A model generated the notes under the pieces. It saw only the letters and a program-made list of their open reading frames with translations, was not told where the DNA came from and did no database searches. A stretch of 64,000 nucleotides of DNA from Gnetum montanum (lineage: Eukaryota; Streptophyta; Gnetopsida; Gnetales; Gnetaceae). The stretch is from NCBI GenBank assembly GCA_015680685.1, contig MNCI01004801.1, positions 521,468-585,467 of the forward strand. The letters run 5' to 3'. A program made the translations under genes and the position numbers. Shown piece after piece: positions 1 through 8,140 of the stretch (position 1 is its first letter; the number at the start of each line of letters is the position of its first letter).

Positions 1-601
1 AGCTTGAAAGACTTTTCCAAAACCACCTCTGAAATGGGTGGAGTGGAGTTAAATAAGACCAATGCTAGAAGGGAGGTGCCAGGGTTCTGTGAATTTAGCA
101 CTGATATGGACGATGCCAGGTAGTGCCCAAGGTTTAGCAGAAAGTGCATCAGTCCACGAGGGAACACAAAAATATCATCCACATTCAGAGTCTCCTAGAA
201 TAATTGGTTGTTTGTGTTCACAAATCCCGCCAAAACTGGTCCACCTTGGATCAGAAACATGAACTTGGTGGCCCGTGGATGACTATGAGGTGGAAGGATG
301 CCACCCGGGGTGAAATTGATGTGAGCCATACTGAGACCCTACGTATTGCTACCGGGCAGATTCATGACTGTTGTCAACGTCACCGTGAACCCAAATGTTG
401 CGCTTGGCATTCTGGGCTTTGCCGGAGTAGATGTTTTGAAATCCTCGATGGTGGCGGTATTGGAATTGAGGCACAGAACGTCGTTTATGAATATTCCCTT
501 AACGTTTGCATTACCTGCAATGTAGAAATCTTGCAAAAGATCCTCATCCGCCACTTTGGCAGCCAACAACAACGTTGCCATAGAGCTACTACGATCTTCA
601 T
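1..601 (-). pseudogene. Germin-like protein (cupin) pseudogene, runs off left edge
   Basis: Germin-like proteins are secreted plant cell-wall cupins, some with oxalate oxidase or superoxide dismutase activity. Read leftward, the sequence gives the mature N-terminus (ADEDLLQDF), the first cupin box (PPHSHPRATK) and the second (FVFPRGLMHF...N), then SQNPG and the VLEKSF helix near the usual C-terminus, which lies just outside the window. Two in-frame TAG codons (339-341 and 195-197) break it; the rest stays in one frame. The likely original start is the ATG at 601-599, which begins a signal-peptide-like stretch (MKIVVAL) but is one base out of frame with the body. The next ATG (581-579) is in frame but leaves only a short signal. 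The metal-binding Glu of box 1 is Lys. Family assignment is secure; loss of function is inferred from the stops. Confidence 0.85.
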
Positions 602-665
602 TATTATATCTTTTTATCTTTTGATGGTGGCTTCTCAGGTGAGCAGTGGTGTTGCAAAGCCAGTT

Positions 666-675
666 GTTTTTATAG
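666..675 (-). promoter_or_regulatory. TATA box of the germin-like pseudogene
   Basis: CTATAAAAAC on the minus strand, about 65 bases upstream of the ATG at 601. Position and sequence fit a plant core promoter. The 676-872 stretch upstream shows no other recognisable gene or element end. Confidence 0.5.
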
Positions 676-872
676 CAAGGATGACAGCGGTGAAATTTTA
701 TTAAGGATATGATTACTTCGGTCATGTTACTCTAATGAAAACATTTAACCTGTTCAACGATAGCTGTTTCTTTTCTCCAGTGTTTGCATCCTTAACCCCA
801 TTCCTCTCACTAACTCAACTAATGCAAAGCATTTTTGTTGTTGCTGTCCGTAAATTTTTGTCATTTGATCTA

Positions 873-1975
873 TCACATTTTGCCAATGTTTAATTCAAAT
901 GTTTGGTTCCATTCCGAATTTTTTCCTTGCTCAAATCCAACCTGTTCCATGAAATGGCCAAAATGTGCCAACAAAATCACTCTTGGTTTATTATTAATGT
1001 ATTGTCCAAAAACTGCCCCCAATGTTGTGTCACTAACGTCACACATTAAATCGAATAGATAATCCCAATTAGGTGCATTTAATACAGGGGCTATGGTTAC
1101 TTGTTTTTTTAGTTCCAAAAATGCTTTGTGACAATCATTGGTCCAAACAAATGAAACATCCTTTTCTAGGAGCATATATAGTGGTTTAGCAAATTTTGAG
1201 AAATCTTTGATAAATCTTCTATAATATCCAGCATGTCCTAGAAAGGATCGAAGAGTCTTTAAATTGGTTAGAGCTAGTAGTGTAGATATGAATTTTATTT
1301 TCTCATTATCCATCCTTATCCCTTCTTTATAAATAACATGTCCTAACACAATGCCACTTGTAACCATTAAGTGACTCTTTTCCCAACGTAATTTTAAGTT
1401 TTTATCTATGCATCTATCTAAGACATGTTTAAGATATTGTAAGGTTTCATCATAAGAATCCTCATAAATTGAAAAATCATCCATAAAGATTTCAACATAA
1501 TTCTCTAACATATCCAAAAATATTGAAATCATGGCTCTTTGAAAAGTGGCTAGTGCATTATAGAGGCCAAATGACATTCGTCTATAAGAGAAAGTTCCAT
1601 AAGGACATGTGAAGGTTATTTTATGTTGGTCTTCAGGGGCAATAGCTACCTGATTGTAACCAATAAATCCATCCAAAAAAAAGTAGTATTCATGGCCTTC
1701 TAATTTTTCTATAATTTGATCTATGTAGGGTAATGGAAAATGGTCTTTTTTTGTGTTTTGGTTTAATGTTCTAATAGTCTACACATACTTTCCATTTTCC
1801 ACTCTTTTTTGGAACTACAGTAATGGGACTTACCCATTCACTATCTGCTATTGGATAAATAATTTCTTCTTTTCAAAGTTTTGAAATTTCATCTTTAACT
1901 ATTTTTTTAAGGTTGGATTAATTCATCTTGGGGGAATTCTTATTGGTTTGACATTATCTTCTAGATATGATGCTG
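873..1975 (-). pseudogene. Athila-like Ty3/gypsy reverse transcriptase to RNase H start (3' half of host element)
   Basis: This is the reverse transcriptase of a gypsy element in the Athila lineage. In order one sees the entry motif (IYPIADSEWVSPITVVPKK, about 1,800-1,870), the palm start (GYNQVAIAPEDQ), the FGLYNALATFQR motif, the catalytic box FMDDFSIY, the LGHVIYKEGI and FLGHAGYYRRFI motifs, and the beginning of RNase H (about 1,050). Stops and a frameshift lie around 1,690-1,900. From 1,676 to 873 the frame is open. The element ends abruptly near 870, inside RNase H: the integrase and 3' LTR are missing and the germin-like promoter region follows. It belongs with the gag at 11,985-13,526, from which it is separated by NA-1. 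Confidence 0.85.
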
Positions 1976-2052
1976 GTAGATGTTGGGTGAGATTCCTTAG
2001 TGAAGGTCCCCATAGCTCCATGCAAATGCTTCAGATTTTCTATTCAAAATTT

Positions 2053-3189
2053 CTAATAATTTTTTTCTTGTTCATTGGTAAGCTGGGAGTTTATTATTAA
2101 TAGTTTATTTTTCTCTAAAAAGATATACTTAAGTGTATTAGGTAATTCTTTAAGCTCCAAGGAATCTTTATTTGTAGGTTGAATTATTTCTCTAATATTT
2201 CCTGACCCTAAATTTAGAATTTGATCAAGGAGATCTTGTTGTTCCTTAGTTGAGGGGTCTAAAGGTCCTTCCTCAAAATTATTTAACACTAAGGTTTCCC
2301 TATGTTGTGCCATTGTTGAAGTGGGTAGAGTGTAAAGCATTCTTGCTTCCTTCAAGTTTGTATTTAAATGATCTTCTTTTACCTTATCATATATATTTAG
2401 TGTAAAAGTGAGATTTGCAAATGGGAGTTGAAGTTGGCTAGATCTACAATTAATTATTGCATTGGCTATTGCTAACCAAGGTCTACCTAATATAACAGGG
2501 AAACAATCAGGATCTTTTACTTCCAGGACAACAAAATCAATTGGGTATTTTCCATTTTCTACCTCTTTTATTAAGTCTTCTATGATTTCGATGGGTTTTA
2601 CACTTGAACCATCAACCAATGATATTATCATGTTTACTCTTTTTATATCTTCTATATCTAGTGATCTAGCCATTTCAAGAGGCATAATATTAATACTAGC
2701 TCCTAAGCCCAATAGGGAATTCCTAATTTTTTGTCCATTTATCTTGATTGGAATGGTAGGAACTCTTGGATCTTGGTATTTAGGAACTTCATGTTGTTGT
2801 ATAAGTTAAGAAAGGTTATCAACTAAATAAACTTGTTTAGGAATTTTTTCTTTTCTTCTCCTAGTGCATAATTTCCTTAAGTATTTGGCATAGAGTGGTG
2901 TGTCTTTTACTACTTGTTCTAAAGGAATATGTAAGTATAATTCACTAAAAATTTTTTCAAGATGGGCTTTGGTTGTGAAGTTTTCTTGTAATCATTTAGG
3001 GAAAGGAGGTAAAATTGGATGTCTAGAGAGTTATGGTTGTTCTTTTTCCCTAGTTGGTTGATCTTTCTCATTGACTTCTTTTGGTTTTATTTCTTCTTAT
3101 GTTTCTACCTCTTGGAATCTCCCTTTTTTCTAGTTCAATTTTTTGTCTACTCCTTGCAGTAATGGAATGTAATTACTCTTTTCCTTTTC
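2053..3189 (-). pseudogene. Athila-like gag-pol linker and aspartic protease
   Basis: From about 3,110 down to 2,815 the protein has the conserved Athila linker (IPLEQVVKDTPLYAKYLRK). The retropepsin domain follows (VPKYQDPRVPTIP, GASINIMPLEMA, VILGRPWLA), then the protease-RT linker. The catalytic Asp of the usual DLGAS is missing: the codon at 2,709-2,707 is GGC, so the motif reads GLGAS. The frame is open from 2,812 to about 2,053, with a stop at about 2,812 and others further right. The protease would cut the Gag-Pol polyprotein, but this copy would be inactive. The right end at 3,189 is where NA-1 entered. Confidence 0.8.
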
Positions 3190-3194
3190 TTTGA
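3190..3194. repeat. Target site duplication TTTGA (left copy) of NA-1
   Basis: TTTGA here is repeated exactly at 11,980-11,984, directly flanking the two LTR ends. Five-base duplications are normal for gypsy integrases. Confidence 0.9.
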
Positions 3195-4041
3195 TGATGA
3201 GACACATTTTGCATAGGCCGCGATATCGTGTATGCGATATCGTAGAGAACGCGATATCGCGTCTTCTCTACGATATCGCGTACGCAATATCGCAGTCCAC
3301 CGCCATATCTATAAATAAGACGTGGCTCTCCCTTGTACAGGATATAGGAGTTAGAAGTAGTGAAGCTCTGGTAGTTTGATCCCTCTAGAGTTAGATTATT
3401 TTCCTGTGTCTTCCCGCAGTGTGGTGAATGTAATTGTACGGTGTCTCTATTCAAGTGTGACGTACTTGGGCATGCACATGACCAGCAACAAAGATCGAGA
3501 TTATTTCATCATTGTAGCATTCACTTTGTTGTTTATTTGTTTATTTATTTATTTAATGTTATTTACTATTTTCTCTCTCTCACCCTTAAACTCCTAGAAA
3601 GTGGAACGAGTACGACTTGATTACGAGCATTTAAGTGTGACTACTTGGTAGCCGAGTGGTGTACCTAGGATCTGCACTTGGTAATCCCAGTGGTAGTCGT
3701 GCACGAGGTCCAAGATGTGTATGGTTGATCAAGGAATTAGTTGCTCGTTGCACTTAGGCTAGATTAGATTCTCTTATCCTTTTCCTCCTTGCTTAGCTTA
3801 GTTAATATTCTTTTCCATTGCCTTCAGGAGTAGCATAGATTAGGAACACATCATACACCTCACTCTGGACTAAACCATATGTGACAAATATAATACTAGT
3901 CCAGGTGGGAAGACAGCGAACTGTGACCTAAGGATAACTGTCTAGGTGCCACAACTAGTTCGTCTACGGAGTTCAACCGGATCGCGCGTGAGAACGCTCG
4001 TATTCGTATGGTTGAGTGTAGGGGTACCTCGCCACTCATCA
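3195..4041 (+). repeat. NA-1 5' LTR
   Basis: 847 bases, TGATGAG...CTCATCA. U3 is short and made mostly of palindromic GCGATATCGC-type units (about 3,228-3,296), with a TATA box at 3,310-3,318. The R/U5 part has a long CT/AT-rich stretch and the conserved end GGGTACCTCGCCACTCATCA. The usual AATAAA is mutated to AACAAA near 3,489. It is 31 bases shorter than the 3' LTR, mostly because of one missing palindromic unit. Confidence 0.88.
3228..3318 (+). promoter_or_regulatory. Palindromic GATATCG array and TATA box of NA-1 LTR
   Basis: Several copies of CGATATCG, arranged as inverted pairs (GCGATATCG TGTATGCGATATCG and similar), lie directly upstream of TATAAATAA (3,310-3,318). Array plus TATA recurs in every NA LTR. 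A role as enhancer or protein-binding array is inferred from position. Confidence 0.6.
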
Positions 4042-4042
4042 T

Positions 4043-4060
4043 TGGCACCGTTGTCGGGGA
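4043..4060 (+). other. NA-1 primer binding site (tRNA-Asp-like)
   Basis: TGGCACCGTTGTCGGGGA begins two bases after the 5' LTR. It matches the complement of a plant tRNA-Asp 3' end except for two transitions, as in Athila-type elements. Confidence 0.7.
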
Positions 4061-4174
4061 TGGTGTTACTTATCTAGATTAGTTATATCATACAAGGTCG
4101 CTGTAAAGAACTTAACAATATATCTTTCAGAAAATAATAATTATAAAAGGTCACATATAAATTCACACACAACA

Positions 4175-6154
4175 ATGCCTCTGCTACAAGATAATAATAA
4201 CATCACACTTAGTGAGGAAGTATATTGGAGGACCAATGAGCTATATGACGATGAAGATTGGAGCATACAACCTGAAGTGGGAGTTTCTTATAAACATGAA
4301 AAACAACAATGTCATCCCAACAAACGAAAGCATAACTTACATGATGACGATGAACCCCCACTAGCCACTACAAGCTTAACGCAAATAAGGGAGGCTGTTT
4401 GAATCTCACGTAGGCATCGTAAAGAGAGCTGTCTACCCAGGCTCAATTTAAATAACTTTCCCAAATTTTCAGAAGGCTATGACTTAGATCCGCATCAACA
4501 TTTACTAGTCTTCTACGATGCCTGCACATGGAATAACATTGATAACGGGTGGCAAAAACTTAAGCTCTTTCCCATGACACTCGTTGACCAAGCTAAAGTA
4601 TGGTATAGATCGTTAAAACCAAATTTGATACAACACTAGTCAACAATGGTAGAGGTGTTTAATGAAAAATATCAAACCTACGCAAGAGTGTCAGCCTTGA
4701 GGAAACAAATCCAAGAATGGAAACAAGCAAAACATGAACCCTTGGACATGGCCTTAGAAAGATATTATGCACTGTTAAATAACTATCCAGGCCATGGGTT
4801 TTCCGAGGAAAGGCTAATGTACCATATCATTGATGGGCTACGTAATGAAACAAGAGAGGCCTTAGGAACATATTCCCAAGGTCAACTATATGAACTACGA
4901 ACCCATCAAATCCAAGAGCTTATTAAGTGATTAGCAAAAGAAGAAGGAGAGATAGCTAGATGGGAGAGTGTTGGAAAACATCAATGGGACCAAAATTTCA
5001 ACTTAACAAAGGTCCATGGTCATGAAAAGGAGAGATCAACAAATCTCAAGGTGGAAACATCATCTTTTCCAATACAAAAATCATTAGAAGAAGCTGAGGC
5101 AAAGATCAATATGATGTTGGAATGGATGAGTCAAAAGTGTGGAGAATATATCAACATCATTGGAGATAGAGTTTTGACAACCCAAGAAGCAGGATAAAAC
5201 AGTAGACATTCGGAAAAAAATAATAAAGGGAATAAGCGCTCAACTACCAATTATATGTATGAATGCAACATATGCCTGTACGATCACCCCAAAGGTCAAT
5301 GCCCAATCTTGTCACATTTATATGAGCACTGGGAAAACATGTTACATCCAGAGTTCGTACAAAGATCCTGTGTTCGATCATAGTGGCAACCATCCCAGTC
5401 ATGGGGGACACCACCCTTAGATTGGAGGCACCCTTCATATTTTCAGAATCCAAATGCTTATCATGTTCAACATCTTGTTTCTCCAACTGAGCCAACATAC
5501 TTTATCTCACCACACTATTATTCCCCACGATACTATCAACCCATGCCTCCAACACAACCACCACCTTGTGCACCTTATCCTCCTCCTAACTTTTAGCATT
5601 CTCATCCTTTCCCTCCCTATACATCGCCACCAACTGCCCCTTACGTACCTGCACCACCGCAACCCACGAACAACACTTGTGCTACTGCTACTAACAGTAG
5701 TGAAGAGCCTCCTCAACATCAAAAGCATCCTTTCTTCAAACACGGCCATAAGAAAGGACAACACAATTCCAAGGCCACTGCATCTTCCAACCCAGCACAA
5801 GTCCCATACTGTGGTGCACCCTTACCTTCGAACCCAATGCATCATGTAACTTCATCAGGGCCACCAACTCACACTCCAACAACTATACAGCCCAATGAAC
5901 ACAACCATGGGAGGCGTCATCCTAATCCTTGCATACCATCTAACAGTCACCAACATCATAGTGGGTCAACTTGTTATCTGGGAACTACATCGTATGAAGT
6001 GCCCCACTATGCTTATTATGAAGTGTGTGAAATCCAAGGGGATAAGCATAAACCAGTCCCAATACTTCCAACATGCAAGGATCCTTATTTTTCATTTATT
6101 AATTCTTTCCATACTCAACCGATTAGTTATGGGGGATACCCCCCATTTCAATGA
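4175..6154 (+). pseudogene. NA-1 gag (capsid/nucleocapsid), six stop codons
   Basis: Gag packages the element RNA into virus-like particles in the cytoplasm. The frame runs 660 codons from MPLLQDNNNITL to YGGYPPFQ. A retrotransposon capsid domain lies at about residues 85-250 (LPRLNLNNFPKF, VWYRSLKPN, YYALLNNYPGHGFSEERL). A knuckle-like CNICLYDHPKGQC sits near residue 365, and a proline-rich tail follows. Six in-frame stops (4,400; 4,637; 4,928; 5,195; 5,381; 5,594) interrupt it without any frameshift. The ATG at 4,175 is chosen because the same start is kept in NA-3. No pol follows: stop codons and untranslated-type sequence come next. Confidence 0.82.
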
Positions 6155-7500
6155 CAAGCAGGATTAATAACCACTTTTTCATTTTCTTTAATTTTACAAC
6201 TTTTTGTTTTCTAGTTTTTCATTTTTCAAATTTTTGTTTTATCTTTTTATCTTTTCATGTGTTTTTTTGTAAGTAATCTCATCTACGAATGAAACACTCA
6301 TGTGGATCATTGGTTGAGGTGTGTTTTCTGTTATTAAGTCATGAGTGATAAATTATTTGGAACAGTGAGCCCATTACACCCACTCATCCACTCTACAAAT
6401 AAGAGGTTTTGTTCAAGGGTACAATGATATTCTTGAAATTTCTAAACTTAAAATTAATTTTGTGTTCATTGTACCCAGAATGAAGAAGGATGGTCCAAGA
6501 GGTAAAGATTAGGGTGTGACATCAAGGGGACTTGTGGATTTTCTTTGGTGACGTTTGTGGGAGTTATCATGCAATATGGTTGTACTAAGATCCTTGTAGA
6601 TCTAATGAAAATGGGAGTAAGAGTAATCAAAAGGGTACTCGAAAATCAAACACTACTCTAGGGGGTCCCACTGGAAAGACATGCACCCATGCCTGAAGGT
6701 TGGCGATTTCTCTAGATTCAGTATTCAAAAAGAAAAAAAGAAAGAATAGAAAAGAAAAAAAACAAAGTGCCACAAAACAAAAGTCACTCCTCCCTAGCAT
6801 AAAATGCCAAGTGATCATACGCCTTGTTATTATGGTACTTTCATAGTTGTTCATCATGGGATGAGATAATGCGATGTCACTATTTAGAAGGATGGACTTG
6901 GTCCTGATCTTGGAACGATGGGTTAATGACACCTTAATCATGCTTTACATGCAGGATTCACGGTGCCCTGAGTCAGTTGCCTCATGTCCCAATCTCTACG
7001 ATCCCTTTCTATACTTCACCTCATCTCACTGTTCGGGTAATTGTAGCGTGTCCTGTGTAGCATATAATTTTCATCTCATTCTGGTGATATTTACATGTGT
7101 GTGTTTTGTGCAGTTAGTGCGGATTACATTTGACCCTTCTAGTGCCCATGGACACTTTAAATGTGGTTACACAAGGGCATTATAGGTTGAAACCTGCTTT
7201 GGGGAGGACCCACTTGTGTAATCCTATTGTAATTTTCACTAATTCTCTAGTTCAAACACACAATTTCTTACCCTCAGCTTAATTTTTCATAATTTTCTTT
7301 TCCCATTATTATCCCTCTATCATTTAAACGTTCCAATGTACCATTACATTCCCTTTTTTCGTAACCACCAAATTTTTCTTGCTAAAGTTCACATCATTAT
7401 CCTTAAAGAGTGCCTTTCAATTCGATGAAATTACCCTAGGATATATTAATACTTGCTAATGTCCTTAATAGTTAACATTAATTTAAAGAAAATAATTAAA
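6155..7500 (+). other. Non-coding middle segment of NA-1, homologous to the post-pol tail of AU-3
   Basis: No convincing coding frame. Short blocks match the region after pol in AU-3: CACTGGAAAGACATG near 6,669 against 62,346, and CTTTGGGGAGGACCCACT near 7,196 against 62,816. It therefore looks like the original 3' untranslated region, left behind when pol was lost. The same segment recurs in NA-2 (about 33,900-35,270) and NA-3 (about 48,350-49,720). Confidence 0.6.
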
Positions 7501-7532
7501 AATTTGGTATTTTCATGTGTCTCACATTAGTA

Positions 7533-7673
7533 GGGCCGAGATATCGCGTACGCGATATCGCGTCCCATGAGATATCGCGTACTCGATGTACCGTAAGCGA
7601 TATCGCGTCCCATGAGATATCGTGTACGCGATGTACCGTAAGTGATATCGTGTTCTATTTATCTATAAATAGG
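7533..7673 (+). promoter_or_regulatory. Internal promoter-like module of NA-1 (45-base palindromic repeats + TATA)
   Basis: A 45-base unit starting GATATCGCGTCCCATGAG begins at 7,554 and 7,599, with a third partial start at 7,644. Each unit holds GATATCG palindromes like those in the LTRs. TATAAATAGG follows at 7,664-7,673, in the same ATCTATAAATA context as the LTR TATA box. Sequence further downstream does not match R or U5, so this is not a stray LTR copy. NA-2 keeps palindromes plus a TATA box at this place; NA-3 keeps palindromes but has an (AT)16 run instead. Most likely it drives ORF2. Confidence 0.55.
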
Positions 7674-7846
7674 ATACCCTTGCCGCAACACTTAGCATCA
7701 TTTTTCCATTTACATGGGGGGAGTTTTTGAAATTTTTCTCTGCGACTTACAATTGCGTGACCCTTGCTTTTTCACTCATATCTCGCTCACTGGTGCTCTG
7801 ATTTTAATTTCGTTTAAACCTGCTTGAACTCGGAGTGTTCAGTTTA

Positions 7847-7860
7847 GTCGTGGGGGAGAG
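7847..7860 (+). other. Internal polypurine-tract-like motif of NA-1
   Basis: GTCGTGGGGGAGAG resembles the terminal tract (GTCGTGGGGGTA, 11,090-11,101). It is conserved in NA-2 (33,661-33,672), NA-3 (48,083-48,095) and AU-3 (63,014-63,026). A role as second plus-strand primer is possible but unproven. Confidence 0.4.
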
Positions 7861-7923
7861 ACACTTGCTGAAAAGTGCCCAACTTTTTTGAAATTTATCA
7901 TCGTCCAAAGGACATCAATTAGG

Positions 7924-8140
7924 GTAATTAACACTAACACTTAGAAAAATTGTGCTAAAAATTATATAACCTTAGGTACACCGGGAGATTAAAATGAAAC
8001 CCACCTAAGTCATAGGACCTATTATCATAATTTTTGGGCACGATCACATGATAACATAAGATATTTAATTAAAGGCATGTAGTAAGGTATAACTTGACTT
8101 TGAAAACAACCTTACTAATGTTTGGCCCGTGTGATTGCAG
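7924..8140 (+). other. Candidate intron in the ORF2 leader of NA-1
   Basis: The acceptor side is GTGTGATTGCAG directly before the ORF2 ATG, with the branch-like CTTACTAATG about 25 bases upstream. Both are kept in NA-2 and NA-3; NA-3 has the perfect TACTAAC. The donor is less certain: GGGTAATTA at 7,922-7,930 is conserved in all three copies and would give a 217-base intron. Confidence 0.42.

Noticed and set aside
204-704. Plus-strand open frame of 166 codons
   Set aside because: Shadow of the germin-like pseudogene on the other strand; no family resemblance.
3376-3597. Open frame of 73 codons in the NA-1 LTR, seen again at 11,314-11,535
   Set aside because: It lies in R/U5, is repeated only because LTRs are repeated, and its hydrophobic end comes from T-rich simple sequence.
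7533-7673. The 45-base repeats considered as a CRISPR-like or satellite array
   Set aside because: Units are directly adjacent without spacers, few in number, and tied to a TATA box inside a retroelement.
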